From assembly GCA_963817465.1 (NCBI GenBank), contig CAWFOP010000006.1, forward strand, positions 124,001 through 188,000: a DNA stretch of 64,000 nucleotides, given 5' to 3'. The translations under genes were made by a program, and so were the position numbers. The DNA comes from CAMPKL01 sp963817465 (GTDB lineage Bacteria; Acidobacteriota; Terriglobia; Bryobacterales; UBA6623). Position 1 is the first letter of the stretch. The number at the start of each line of letters is the position of its first letter. Positions 7,874-17,300 of the stretch are shown piece after piece. The notes beneath the pieces are model-generated. The model saw only the letters and a program-made list of their open reading frames with translations, did not search any database and was not told the DNA's origin.

Positions 7874-8827
7874 ATGGCCACCGTCCTCAACCTGGTCGAT
7901 AGCTCGCAACGCTGGGCGCATTTGCCTGCAGCGATGCGCGAAGAGATCGACGTCTACGAAACCGAGCTGCGGCGCTTCCAAGCGGGCGAAGTCGCCGAAA
8001 AAGTCTTCACTGAATTCCGTCTGCGGCACGGCACCTACGGCCAGCGCCAAGAACGCGTGCAGATGCAGCGCATCAAGATCCCGATGGGACGGCTCACGCT
8101 CGATCAGATGCGCGTTCTGGCGGAGGTCGCCGAAGAGTACGCCGTCGGCGTGTTGCACGTGACCACGCGGCAAGATTTCCAGTGCCACTATATCGACATC
8201 AACGACTGCCCGGCGATGTTCCGGCGGCTGGCTGAAGTCGGCATTACGACCAAGGAAGCCTGCGGCAACACGGTCCGCAACGTCACCTGCTGCGAAAAGT
8301 CGGGCGTCTGCGGCACGGAGCTGTTTGACGTAACGCCGCACTCCCACGCCATGGCCTATTTCCTGCTGCGTCATCCGGACGCGCAGAACTTCGGCCGTAA
8401 GTTCAAGATCGCCTTCTCGGGTTGCGCCGGCGAGGCCTGCGGCCTGGCGCGGATGCACGACATCGGCGCGGTCGCGGCTCTCAAAGAGATTGGCGGCAAG
8501 CAGGTCGAGGGTTTTGAGTTCTACGTCGGCGGCGGCCTCGGCTCGCTGCCGCATCAGGCCTTTCTCTACAGCGATTTCGTGCCGGCTGACGAGATGTTGC
8601 CGCTGGCGCAGGCCATCGCGCGCGTCTTCGCCCGCGATGGCGAGAAGGCCAACCGCGCCAAAGCGCGCATGAAGTTCCTGATCGGCAAGATCGGCTTCGA
8701 CGAGTTCAAGAAGCGCGTCGAAGAAGAGCGCGCCCGGCTGCCGCACGACCCGGCCTGGGAACAGCCAACTGCAGCACCGCGCTCGAGCAGTACGACGACA
8801 AGCCGATCAAGCCGCCCTCGGCGATGA
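7874..8827 (+). CDS. Sulfite/nitrite reductase, N-terminal half
   Basis: This is the first ferredoxin-like plus siroheme/4Fe-4S half of an assimilatory sulfite or nitrite reductase: 317 residues in this frame, the last ~22 of which (after PHDPAWE) look like out-of-frame Ser/Arg-rich sequence. Recognisable parts are the substrate-side VTTRQDFQCHY, the GNTVRNVT segment, CCEKSGVC (about 139-146) and SGCAGEAC (about 183-188). The frame one base back reads LEQYDDKPIKPPSA up to the ATG at 8824, which joins well to the second half, so a single one-base deletion near 8765-8785 probably split one ~720-residue gene. The alternative is a true split gene coupled by the ATGA overlap at 8824-8827. Sulfite versus nitrite as substrate is not resolved. 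Confidence 0.85.
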   Translation: MATVLNLVDSSQRWAHLPAAMREEIDVYETELRRFQAGEVAEKVFTEFRLRHGTYGQRQERVQMQRIKIPMGRLTLDQMRVLAEVAEEYAVGVLHVTTRQDFQCHYIDINDCPAMFRRLAEVGITTKEACGNTVRNVTCCEKSGVCGTELFDVTPHSHAMAYFLLRHPDAQNFGRKFKIAFSGCAGEACGLARMHDIGAVAALKEIGGKQVEGFEFYVGGGLGSLPHQAFLYSDFVPADEMLPLAQAIARVFARDGEKANRAKARMKFLIGKIGFDEFKKRVEEERARLPHDPAWEQPTAAPRSSSTTTSRSSRPRR

Positions 8828-10011
8828 ACGTTCCCGCCGACGCGAGCGCCGATTACAAGCGCTGGCTCGATGTCAACGTCCGCCCGCAGAAGCAAGAAGG
8901 CTACTCGATGGTCGAAGTCTTTCTGCCGCTGGGCGACATCAGCTCCGACCAGATGATCCGGCTCTCCGATACGTGCCGCAAATACATCGGCGACACGGTG
9001 GCGACCACGGTGCCGCAGAACTTGCTGCTGCGCTGGGTCACCAACGAAGACCTGCCCGCCCTTTATGAAGACCTGAAGTCGCTCGACTTGGCGGAGATCG
9101 GGGCGGGGAAGATGAAGGACGTGACGGCTTGCCCGGGCACGGACTCCTGCAAGCTCGGCATCTCGTCCTCGCGCGGATTGGCCGCCGTGCTGCATCAGAA
9201 GTTCTCGAACGGCATGAGCGACCTGGGCGACCGCGGCGATCTCAAGGTCAAGATCTCCGGCTGCTTCAACTCCTGCGGCCAGCATCATATCGCCGACATC
9301 GGCTTCTTCGGGTCGGTGCAGCGCAAGGGCCAGGCCTCGGCGCCGGTCTTCCAGGTGGTTCTGGGCGGTACGACCGAAGCCAACGCCAAGACGTACGGCC
9401 TGGCCGTCGGCAAGGTGCCGGCGAAGAACGTGCCCGACGTCGTGCGCAAGCTGACCGAGTTCTACGACGCCGAGAAGCAGAACGGCGAGGGCTTCGCCGA
9501 GGTCGTCGAGCGCATCGGCCGCGCGCGACTCAAGGAAGAGCTCTCCGAGTTGGCCGAGCTGCCGACCTTCGACGACAACCCGGACTTCTACACCGACAAT
9601 CGCCAGACGTGGGAGTACAAGAAGAGCGTCGGCGTCGGCGAGTGCGCCGGCGAAGTCGTCGACCAGGCTGAGTTTCTGCTCAACGACGCGGATCGGCTGA
9701 ACTTCGAGGCGACGATCGCGCTCGAGAAGGGCGCCGCCGGCGAGGCTTCGGCCAAATCGCTCGAGGCGCAGCACAAGGCCGCCGACGCGCTGCTGTTCAC
9801 CAAGGGCCTGTGGCTGTCGGACAAGTACGACCGCACGGGCGAGTTCAAGAAGCACTTCTACGACTCCGGCGTGTTCTGGAAGCCCTTCGCCGATAACTAC
9901 TTCCGGGCCGCCGGCGAGAGCAACGGCCTTGATCTCGAGACGGCGCGCAAGCGGGTCGAAGAGGCGACGCTGTTCATCGAAGCGGCGCAGGACGTTTACA
10001 GCAAGGGGTAG
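8824..10011 (+). CDS. Sulfite/nitrite reductase, C-terminal half
   Basis: This is the second half of the siroheme reductase, 395 residues. It carries the cofactor site: ACPGTDSC (about 103-109, CX5C) and SGCFNSCGQHH (about 147-151, CX3C), the four cysteines that hold the 4Fe-4S cluster linked to siroheme. After the usual end of the family (about residue 250) there is an extra ~140-residue mostly helical region (GVGECAGEVVDQAEFLLNDA to the end) that might be HEPN-like; that is a guess from its helical look. The upstream frame is open before ATG 8824 and no ribosome-binding site precedes it, which favours a frameshifted single gene over an independent start. Confidence 0.87.
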   Translation: MNVPADASADYKRWLDVNVRPQKQEGYSMVEVFLPLGDISSDQMIRLSDTCRKYIGDTVATTVPQNLLLRWVTNEDLPALYEDLKSLDLAEIGAGKMKDVTACPGTDSCKLGISSSRGLAAVLHQKFSNGMSDLGDRGDLKVKISGCFNSCGQHHIADIGFFGSVQRKGQASAPVFQVVLGGTTEANAKTYGLAVGKVPAKNVPDVVRKLTEFYDAEKQNGEGFAEVVERIGRARLKEELSELAELPTFDDNPDFYTDNRQTWEYKKSVGVGECAGEVVDQAEFLLNDADRLNFEATIALEKGAAGEASAKSLEAQHKAADALLFTKGLWLSDKYDRTGEFKKHFYDSGVFWKPFADNYFRAAGESNGLDLETARKRVEEATLFIEAAQDVYSKG

Positions 10012-10095
10012 GGATCGCCGAAATCGAGCGTGGACCGCCGGGCGCGGGTCCGCCTGGCAGCCGCCGCTTCGCCTTGATGCGCGAATGGGAGATTC

Positions 10096-10677
10096 ATGGA
10101 AAACGATCTGCAGCGAATCGATCTCAAGGTTTTGGCGATCGCTCCCGCGAAGCCGCCTTTGGATCCGATCCTGACTATCTTCGACCGCTGGCGCAAAGAG
10201 GAAGACGCGCCGTCGGACTGGGTCGACTTGGCCGACTACGCCCACATGCCGCAAGGCCCCGGCGTGATGATGGCCGGCAAGCGTGAGAATTTCGCCGTCG
10301 ACACCAACGAGCCCGGCTTGGGAATCCTCCTGCAAACCCGCAAGGATCTCGACGGAGCCGTCGAGCAGCGCTTTCTGGAGGCCTTCCGGCGTCACCTGAG
10401 GCTGGCGGCGCGACTGGCGGGCGAGGCGGAATGGCCGTCGGAGATCAAAGTTGACAGCAGCAAGTGGCTGATCACCGTCAACGACCGGCTGCACTTTCCG
10501 AACAACGACGAGTCCGAGCACGAGCTCAAGACCGGTCTAGTGGCCGCGCTCGACCACATCTTCGGTCAAAACGGCTACCAATTAAAGCGCGACGAAGACC
10601 AGCGCCACCGATACGGCTACGCTTTGCAAGCGGACAGCTCGCCGGCGCTCGGCGACCTGCTAGCGCACCTGAGCTAA
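10096..10677 (+). CDS. Conserved-looking hypothetical protein downstream of sulfite/nitrite reductase
   Basis: I do not recognise this 193-residue protein. It has no signal peptide, membrane segment or Cys motif. It has an acidic, soluble composition with a likely alpha/beta fold; the segment KVDSSKWLITVNDRLHFPN is the most motif-like part. The ATG at 10096 has GGGAGA about 6 bp upstream. It follows the reductase by 84 bp on the same strand with no visible terminator between, so co-transcription and an accessory role are likely but inferred. Confidence 0.7.
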   Translation: MENDLQRIDLKVLAIAPAKPPLDPILTIFDRWRKEEDAPSDWVDLADYAHMPQGPGVMMAGKRENFAVDTNEPGLGILLQTRKDLDGAVEQRFLEAFRRHLRLAARLAGEAEWPSEIKVDSSKWLITVNDRLHFPNNDESEHELKTGLVAALDHIFGQNGYQLKRDEDQRHRYGYALQADSSPALGDLLAHLS

Positions 10678-10784
10678 CGAGAGAAACGGAAAGCCTCAAT
10701 CTTGAGCAAGGCTAGCGGACGCCCAAGCGTCTGGGCACAGGCCTTGCGTCACGATTTTGCTTTTTTCGGACGATCGGGACGCGG

Positions 10785-11195
10785 CGTCGCTCAGCAGTAA
10801 ATGTCTCGTTGGCGGGGCTTTGCGCAACTCTCGTAGCGCTTCGATCATGTCAATGTAGCCGTCGTCGACGAAGGTTTCGGTGAAGCGCGGCAGGTGGCTG
10901 TTCGACATTCCGGAAGTGCACCTTGAAGATTTTCCCAAGCGGGGCGAACTCGCAAATCATCTCAACGACCGACTTACCGGCGCCGGCCCCTCCTTCGGCC
11001 CAGGTCCCCATGCAGAAACAAAAGCCGAAGTTCGGGCCGTAGGTAATCTTGAGAGCCCTCTTTGTAACCTTCGTAGTTTCGGAAGATCCGCACTAGGCCG
11101 TCCAGCGTCGGCGGATCGTCCCGGGTGCAGGACGATCTTCACACCGGCGTCCTCGGCCGCCGGCACGACGGCCTTGGCAAACGCCGTGAAGGTTT
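10785..11195 (-). pseudogene. uxuA: Mannonate dehydratase (uxuA) remnant
   Basis: On the minus strand, scattered over three frames, are the hallmarks of D-mannonate dehydratase (UxuA): FAKAVVPAAEDAGVKIVLHP, then DPPTLDGLVRIFRNYEGYK, PNFGFCFCMGTWAEGG, GKIFKVHFRNV and LPRFTETFVDDGYIDMIEA. The order is that of the family's C-terminal half. At least three frame changes are needed, the N-terminal half is absent, and sequence after LLLSD (about 10793) no longer matches. UxuA acts in hexuronate breakdown; this copy cannot be functional. Its 5' edge abuts a serine recombinase fragment near 11197. Confidence 0.72.
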
Positions 11196-11405
11196 GCCAA
11201 CCAGGACGCAATCGAAGAGCCGGCGGGGCGCGTCGGCCATGAGCTTGTCAAGGCCCGGCCGGCGGGACTTCTTACCGCTGACGACATCGTTGTACGTCTC
11301 AACCAGTTCCCAGCCCATGCGCGAGGCCTAGTCGGCGAGTTCGGCTATTTGCAGGTCGGGGTTCTGGTCCGGGGTGGAGACGCGGACGTTGATGGCGGCC
11401 TTCAC
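11196..11405 (-). pseudogene. Serine recombinase (resolvase) N-terminal fragment with in-frame stop
   Basis: From the GTG at 11403-11405 the minus strand reads a resolvase-type N-terminus: INVRVSTPDQNPDLQIAELAD, an amber stop (TAG), then ASRMGWELVETYNDVVSGKK and SRRPGLDKLMADAPRRLFDC up to VLV. RVST contains the serine nucleophile position of the family. The fragment stops where the family would continue with WKLDRFGRSL; instead the sequence passes into the mannonate dehydratase remnant. It is a dead fragment of an invertase/resolvase or of a transposon resolution gene. Confidence 0.72.
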
Positions 11406-11610
11406 GCCGCACCCCCGGTCGAGAGCGATTTTCCGTTCTTAAAACTCGGGCAGCGAGGCGGATCTCCCGGAGCGCGGCTTTCATCCGGGGAGCTGGCAGC
11501 GACAGCACGGACGAGTCCAAAACGACTTGGGACAGATTTGGGACATTTTCGCAGTTGCCCTTTGGCCGTTGCTCAGAGACGGATCTGAAATCCCTAAGTC
11601 GTTGAAAAGA

Positions 11611-11687
<77 letters not shown>

Positions 11688-11820
11688 GCGTACGCTCAGG
11701 CTACCACGTAAGTCCTCTCGCACCAGTCTCTCACGCCCTTTTGGACGCGGAGCGCGACACGGTCTTGGCTCGCCCAAAACGGTCAAAATGTGCCAAAACT
11801 GTGTCAAAACTTGATCCTCC

Positions 11821-12225
11821 TCACGCCACGGCCTGCTCGAACAGACCGTGCTCTTTCGCCTGCCGGTCCAGCTTGACCAACGCCTCGCGCATCATGGCGA
11901 GCTTGGCTTGGCTGTAGCGCTTGAACACCGCCGCATCCCCCTGCCGGAGCATCTGGGTGACGAAGTGGTCCGCCACGCCCCCGGCGCTCAGCCGCGTCGC
12001 GAACGTGTGACGCAGCTCATAGAGCGGGAAGTACCGCACGCCCGCCCGCTCAAGCGTGATCGTCCACGCCTTCTTCACGCTGCCCAGGTACGGCTTCGTC
12101 GCATCCGCGCGCGTGGACGGAAACAGCCATACTCCGCCCTGCACCTCCGCCAAGCGCTCCTAAAGCACCCGAGCGGCGCGCTCGGTCAACGGCATGTCAG
12201 CAATGCCGGCCGCGGTCTTCGAGTC
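11821..12225 (-). pseudogene. Tyrosine recombinase (integrase) catalytic fragment with amber stop
   Basis: The C-terminal catalytic part of a phage-type integrase is visible: YELRHTFATRLSAGG contains the box II RHxFA motif and FKRYSQA carries the tyrosine nucleophile. Upstream in the same frame, after a TAG at 12160-12162, come IADMPLTERAARVL and a short lead-in from about 12225, the usual stretch before the catalytic core. The N-terminal DNA-binding domains and box I arginine are missing. Its neighbour is the tRNA-Arg gene, a usual target of such enzymes, but the fragment lies on the 5' side of the tRNA, so it is not a simple attL arrangement. Confidence 0.78.
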
Positions 12226-12242
12226 TGAGGCTTCGTCGTCGA

Positions 12243-12634
12243 CGGCCCGATCCGAACGGGAAACTCGACCGGCGGGCGAATTCACTACGATTGGCCCGAT
12301 GTCTTTCGCCGGACGGGATTCGACCCGGCTCGGCGGCGAGCTCGACCGGCGCGGGAAGTCGTCGTCGTATGCGGCTGTCGATCTGCCGGCCAACCGTTCG
12401 GCCCTGGGCCCAGGGGAGACCCGGCCCGCAGCCGTGGATCCTCTCACCGCGCTCTCGCGTAGCATGGTTAGTTGCGGTATGGCCAAGCTCGGTTCTCTCC
12501 CCGCGACCGCCGTTTCGGCTTGTGGTCATGCTGCGAAGACTCGGCCTGGCAGACGATCCCCCGCAGGCGGAAGACGCAACTCCAGCGCATGATGTAGATC
12601 AGCGACCGGAGCCGAAAGGCGTTGTGGCCGAAGC
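12243..12634. other. No gene recognised
   Basis: About 390 bp between the integrase remnant and the hydrolase fragment. Open frames exist on both strands but none has a recognisable domain or a ribosome-binding site. It is probably scar sequence of the mobile region. Confidence 0.5.
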
Positions 12635-13084
12635 ATGAACGCGGAACCCGAGACCCTGGTGCCGCAAAACAACTACAGCTTCGACGACCTCGTGGCGACC
12701 TGCCGCAAGAAGACGCCCAAGCGGGACGTTGTGGACTGCCAGTATTGGACGCTCTCGAAGAAGCAGTATCATGGTGCCTATTCATCGGAAACTTGGCAAG
12801 CGATGTCGGGTACGATGGCGACCGGCGATTCTTTGGCACGAATTTCCGTGCCCGCTCTCGTTCTGAAAGCGGACGCCACACCGGAAGTCCGGCAGGCCAA
12901 CGAAGAAGCCGCCCGGGTGATGCAGAAAGGAGAGCTCGTCCACATTGACGGCGCCGGCCACAATCTGCGCCACGACGAACTGCAGCGCACCGTCGACGCC
13001 GTGACGGAGTTCCTATCGGCTCTGCAAACCGGGTCACGGGCGTCGGGCGCGGCGCAACGAACTAGCAGGACGGAGAAGACGTGA
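12635..13084 (+). pseudogene. Alpha/beta-hydrolase C-terminal fragment
   Basis: The 149-residue frame resembles the second half of an alpha/beta hydrolase: the cap-like region, the strand VPALVLKADATPE that normally carries the catalytic Asp, then HIDGAGHNLRHDE with the catalytic His, and a final helix TVDAVTEFLSAL. The first half, with the nucleophile elbow GxSxG, is missing upstream, so this is a truncated gene. Its stop overlaps the GTG start of the next gene (GTGA at 13081-13084). A working stand-alone hydrolase is not possible without the nucleophile. Confidence 0.62.
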
Positions 13085-15636
13085 TCGCTTACGCAAACAG
13101 AATCGCGAGGGCGGCTCCGATCGCCCTGGCGCTGCTCGCCGCTGCCGCCGCCTCGGCCGCCATCAACGTCGAGGGCGGCCAAATCGAAGGCCTCTCCGAA
13201 GACGGCCTCAGGGTCTATCGCGGGATTCCCTTCGCGGCCCCGCCCGTCGGCGATCTCCGCTGGCGGCCGCCCCAGCCGGTCGCCGAGTGGGACGGCGTCA
13301 AGCCCGCCGTGGAGTTCGGACCAGCCTGTATGCAGAGCGGACCGGCTCCGTCAGTCGGGATGAGCGAGGACTGCCTTTACCTCAACGTCTGGACCCCGGC
13401 CAAATCCGCCGACGAACGACTGCCCGTGCTCGTCTGGATCTACGGCGGCGGCTTCTCCGGCGGGAGGACCTCGCTTCCTCACCATGCCGGAGACAAATTG
13501 GCCCAGCGCGGTGTCGTCGTCGTGAGCGTCGGCTATCGCGTCGGCCCGTTCGGGTTCCTGGCCCATCCGGAGTTGAGCGAAGAATCCGAACACGGCGTCT
13601 CCGGGAACTACGGTCTGCTCGATCAGATCGCCGGCCTCGAGTGGATCCAAGACAATATCGCCCAGTTCGGCGGCGACCCCGCACGCGTCACCATCTTCGG
13701 CGAATCGGCCGGCGGCATCGCCGTCTCCATGTTGTGCGCTTCGCCCGTCGCGAAAGGACTCTTTCACGGCGCCATCTCCCAGAGCGGCGGCTCCTTCGGC
13801 CCCCCTCGTGGCCGATTTCCCGGCGAAAACATGGTACTCCTGCCCGCGGCCGAGAAGGCTGGAACAGCCTTCTCGGAGAGCCTCGGCGCTTCCTCGATCG
13901 AAGAAGCGCGTGGTCTCTCCGCCGAACAACTCGTCGCGGCGGCGCGAGGTCCCGGCGGCGGCGTTAGTTGGCCGATCATCGACGGCTGGGTCATTCCGGA
14001 CGACCAGTACAAGCTCTACGAGGCCGGGCGCTACAACGACACGCCGATCCTCGTCGGCTACAACTCCGACGAGGGCCTCAGCTTCACGCGCGTCGATACC
14101 CCCGAGGCCTACGTCCAGGGCGTCCGCGAACGCTTCGGGCCCTACGCCGACAAGCTTCTCGAGCAATATCCGGTCGGCGACGACTCCATCCCCAAGACCG
14201 CCCGCGATCTGGCCCGCGACGCCGCGTTCGGCTGGCACACGTGGGCCTGGGCGCGTCTGCAATCCCGACAAAGCGACTCCAAGGTCTTCTACTACTACTT
14301 CGACCAGCACCCGGACTATCCGGCGGGTTCCGAGCGCGAAGGCCAGGGCTCCCCCCACGGCATGGACGTCGCCTTCGTCTTCGACCAACTGGAGTTCTCG
14401 AATCGCCAAGAAGACCCCACCGACGAAACCGTCGCCGATGCGATGGCCGACTACTGGACCAACTTCGCCAAGCACGGAGACCCCAACGGCGAAGGTCTAC
14501 CCGAGTGGCCCGAGTTCAGCGACGAGAACCCGGAGGTGATGTACTTCCACCACCGGCCATTCGTCGGCCCCGTGCCGACTCCCGACGGTCTGGCGGCTCT
14601 CGAAGAATACTTCGCCTGGCGGCGCACGCCTGACGGCGAAGCTTTCGCCGGGACCGCCACCGGAATCGCCGCTAAGAAGCCCGTATTCGGCGGCGCCTGC
14701 AAAATCTGTCCTTGGGGCGCGATGGCCGAGTTCGTGCGCGACGCCATGAAGCCCTACGGCTACGACGTGCAGGTCTGCTACAACTGCAACGCCGCCGACG
14801 CGCCGCGCATCGTCGCCGAAGCCCGCACGCCGCCGCCCTACCGGCCCAGCGACCACCTCCCCGAAATCCTCGCGCCGCGCAATACGCCCGGGCTCGGCGC
14901 CGTCGACTTCGGCGCCGTCGCCGTCAGCTTCCTACGCAACGCCTACCACGGGACCGGTCTGTACGCCGCCGACGGCCCGCGCAAAAACCTTCGCCTCATC
15001 GCCAACATCCAAGACCCCAGCTACGTCCTCGCCGCGGCGAAGGCGGAGACCGGCATCACCAACCTCTCCCAGATCCGCGAGAAGCGCTGGCCCGTGCGGG
15101 TCTTCTCCGCTGGGATCGGCGGCGCTAATGTGCTCAACATCCTCGCCCACTACGGCCTCTCGCCTGCGGAGATCGAAGCCGCGGGAGGCGCCGTCGGCAA
15201 TACGCCTGAGCTGCGCGAGGACTTCGACATCGTCATCGGAGGCGCCGGGGTGATGACCACCGCGCCGGAATGGGACGTTTGGACCGAGATCAGCCTCGCC
15301 AACGACCTCGTCTTCGTCGGGCTCCCGAACGAGTTGCTCGCCAAACTCGCCGAGGGAGGCGACCAGCAACTCGGCACGGTCCCCGTCGGTCTCTACCCCG
15401 GAGTCGTCCGGCCGCTGCCCACCGTCGTCCGCACCGGCACGGCCGTCTATGGCCGCGACGACATGCCCGACGACTTCGCCTACGCCGTCGCCAAGGCCGT
15501 CGACGAGCAACAGCATCTCCTCCAGTGGAAGCATCTCGCCTTTTCCTACAACATCCACAATGTCTGGAAGGCCTTCGAAGTCCCGCTCCACCCCGGCGCC
15601 GAACGCTACTACAAGGAACGCGGCTACATGAAGTAG
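13081..15636 (+). CDS. Secreted carboxylesterase type B fused to a TAXI-type TRAP solute-binding domain
   Basis: This 851-residue protein joins two normally separate proteins. Residues 1-25 are a signal peptide. Residues about 30-525 are a complete type B carboxylesterase: YRGIPFAAPPVG, SEDCLYLNVWTP, oxyanion loop GGGFSGG, nucleophile GESAGG (Ser about 209), YNSDEG (Glu about 332) and SPHGMD (His about 426). From about 530 (KPVFGGACKICPWG) to the end it matches the TAXI family of TRAP solute-binding proteins, with two Cys pairs (CKIC about 540-543, CYNC about 566-569), GITNLSQIREKRWPVRV and the family end HPGAERYYKERGYMK. The whole frame is uninterrupted. No TRAP membrane subunit is nearby. 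It might hydrolyse esters and hold the released acid, but this is inference. The GTG start overlaps the upstream fragment. Confidence 0.85.
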   Translation: MIAYANRIARAAPIALALLAAAAASAAINVEGGQIEGLSEDGLRVYRGIPFAAPPVGDLRWRPPQPVAEWDGVKPAVEFGPACMQSGPAPSVGMSEDCLYLNVWTPAKSADERLPVLVWIYGGGFSGGRTSLPHHAGDKLAQRGVVVVSVGYRVGPFGFLAHPELSEESEHGVSGNYGLLDQIAGLEWIQDNIAQFGGDPARVTIFGESAGGIAVSMLCASPVAKGLFHGAISQSGGSFGPPRGRFPGENMVLLPAAEKAGTAFSESLGASSIEEARGLSAEQLVAAARGPGGGVSWPIIDGWVIPDDQYKLYEAGRYNDTPILVGYNSDEGLSFTRVDTPEAYVQGVRERFGPYADKLLEQYPVGDDSIPKTARDLARDAAFGWHTWAWARLQSRQSDSKVFYYYFDQHPDYPAGSEREGQGSPHGMDVAFVFDQLEFSNRQEDPTDETVADAMADYWTNFAKHGDPNGEGLPEWPEFSDENPEVMYFHHRPFVGPVPTPDGLAALEEYFAWRRTPDGEAFAGTATGIAAKKPVFGGACKICPWGAMAEFVRDAMKPYGYDVQVCYNCNAADAPRIVAEARTPPPYRPSDHLPEILAPRNTPGLGAVDFGAVAVSFLRNAYHGTGLYAADGPRKNLRLIANIQDPSYVLAAAKAETGITNLSQIREKRWPVRVFSAGIGGANVLNILAHYGLSPAEIEAAGGAVGNTPELREDFDIVIGGAGVMTTAPEWDVWTEISLANDLVFVGLPNELLAKLAEGGDQQLGTVPVGLYPGVVRPLPTVVRTGTAVYGRDDMPDDFAYAVAKAVDEQQHLLQWKHLAFSYNIHNVWKAFEVPLHPGAERYYKERGYMK

Positions 15637-15705
15637 CTTGCCGGGCTCTCGAAACCCTTCCTTGCCGAAACCTTACCCACAGGAATCGAACGACAGGAGA
15701 AACGC

Positions 15706-17300
15706 ATGACAATCGGCAACAAGACCTTCGGATCGCGCCGGGATTTTCTCAAGGCTACGTCTCTCGCTACCGCCGGAGTCGTTGCTGCGCCCGGAATCGC
15801 ATTGGCGAAAGGCGACGCCGACGTGGCGGAGACCGCCAATGGCCGCGTGCGGGGCCTCACCATCGATGCGATCAAGTGGTTCCGCGGTATTCCCTACGGG
15901 GCGGACACCAGCGGCAAGAATCGATTTATGCCGCCGCACGAGGTCGCCGCCTGGACGGGCGTTCGCGACTGCACCGATTGGGGCCATGTCGCGCCGCAAA
16001 AGGTCAATCCGAATCCGAGCGCCTATACCAAATATGTCGGTTGGAACAACTACCGCGGCGGCATGAGCGAGGATTGCCTCCAAGTCAATGTCTGGACGCC
16101 CGCGGTAGGCGATAGCGGCGATCGCGCCGTGCTCTTCATCATCCATGGCGGCGGCTACAGGAGCGGCTCGGGCAACCTGGAAGCTCTGGAAGGCCAACAC
16201 TTGGCGAAGATGGCGAACATGGTGGTCGTGACCGTCACGCATCGTCTGGGCGCCCTGGGCTTTTTGGACCTCGCGGCGTTCGGCGGCGAGGGTCTGGAGA
16301 GTTCGGCGAATGTCGGACTGATGGACTTGGTGCAGGCGCTCGAGTGGGTACGCGACAACATCGCCAATTTCGGCGGCGATCCAAACAACGTGACCATCAC
16401 CGGGCAGTCCGGCGGCGGCGGCAAGTGTTGTCATCTGATGGTCATGCCCTCGGCCAAGGGGCTGTTTCACAAGGTCGCCATCCAGTCGGGCTCGACGCTC
16501 CGCACGGGCCGCCACGAGCAAGCGCAGCAAAGCGCTGAAGCCTTGTGGACCAAGCTGGGCGTGACCAAGGGCGATCTCTCCAAGCTACAGTCCATTCCTT
16601 TCAAGGAAATTGTGGATAACCAGACCAATGACTGGACCCGTGCTGGACGGCAAGGTTGTACCGCGCGATCCTTTCGAGCCGGACGCACCCGCCATCTCGG
16701 CTGATGTACCGATGATCATCGGCACGACCCTGGAAGATTTCGGCTTCACCATCACCGAGACTAGCGACGACGAAGCATCGATCAAAGCTTGGTTTCGCGG
16801 CCATGTTCCCGAGGGTACGAGCGAGGCGCAAGCGGACGAACTCTCGCGCTCTACCGCAAATCCTATCCGGAGAAGAACGGCTTCCTCCTGCGCGCTATCG
16901 CCACCACGGACGGAAGGGTGCGCCGTAATGCCGTCACACAGGCCGAACGCAAGTTCGCGCAAGGCGCTGCACCGGTTTATATGTACCGTTGGGATTGGCC
17001 CGCCCATGGGGAAGGTGCGCATTGGGCGCCTGCCACGGCACGGATCTGAGTCCGGCTTTCGCCAATCCCACAACCGCCATGACGGGCGATACTCCAGGCG
17101 GCAAAGCCATGGCCAAGCGGATTGGCTCTGCCTTCGCCGCCTTTGCCAAAACGGGAAATCCAAACAATCCCGCTATGCCGGCGTGGGTCCCTTACAACCC
17201 ATCGCAGCGCGCAGTGATGGTGTTCGATGCGAACACCAGGCAAGTGAACGATCCTCAAAGCGAGATCCGGCGGATGTGGCACAACATTCTGACCGCTTGA
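15706..17300 (+). pseudogene. Tat-secreted carboxylesterase type B, broken by three frameshifts
   Basis: The start (ATG 15706, after ACAGGAG) gives a Tat signal peptide (SRRDFLKATSLATAG) and a carboxylesterase type B up to about residue 310: RGIPYGADTSG, SEDCLQVNVWTP, oxyanion loop HGGGYRSG and nucleophile GQSGGGG. Family sequence then changes frame near 16630 (GPVLDGKVVPRDPFEPDAP continues in the next frame), near 16845 (ALYRKSYPEKNGF) and near 17010 (ALGACHGTDLSPAFAN, with the catalytic His), ending FAKTGNPNNPAMPAWVPYN and the stop at 17300. It is a paralogue of the esterase half of the preceding fusion gene. Unless all three shifts are base errors it is dead. Confidence 0.85.

Noticed and set aside
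8566..10521. A 651-codon open frame on the minus strand opposite the sulfite/nitrite reductase
   Set aside because: It has no recognisable domain and is explained by the high-G+C third positions of the real gene on the plus strand, which carries clear family motifs.
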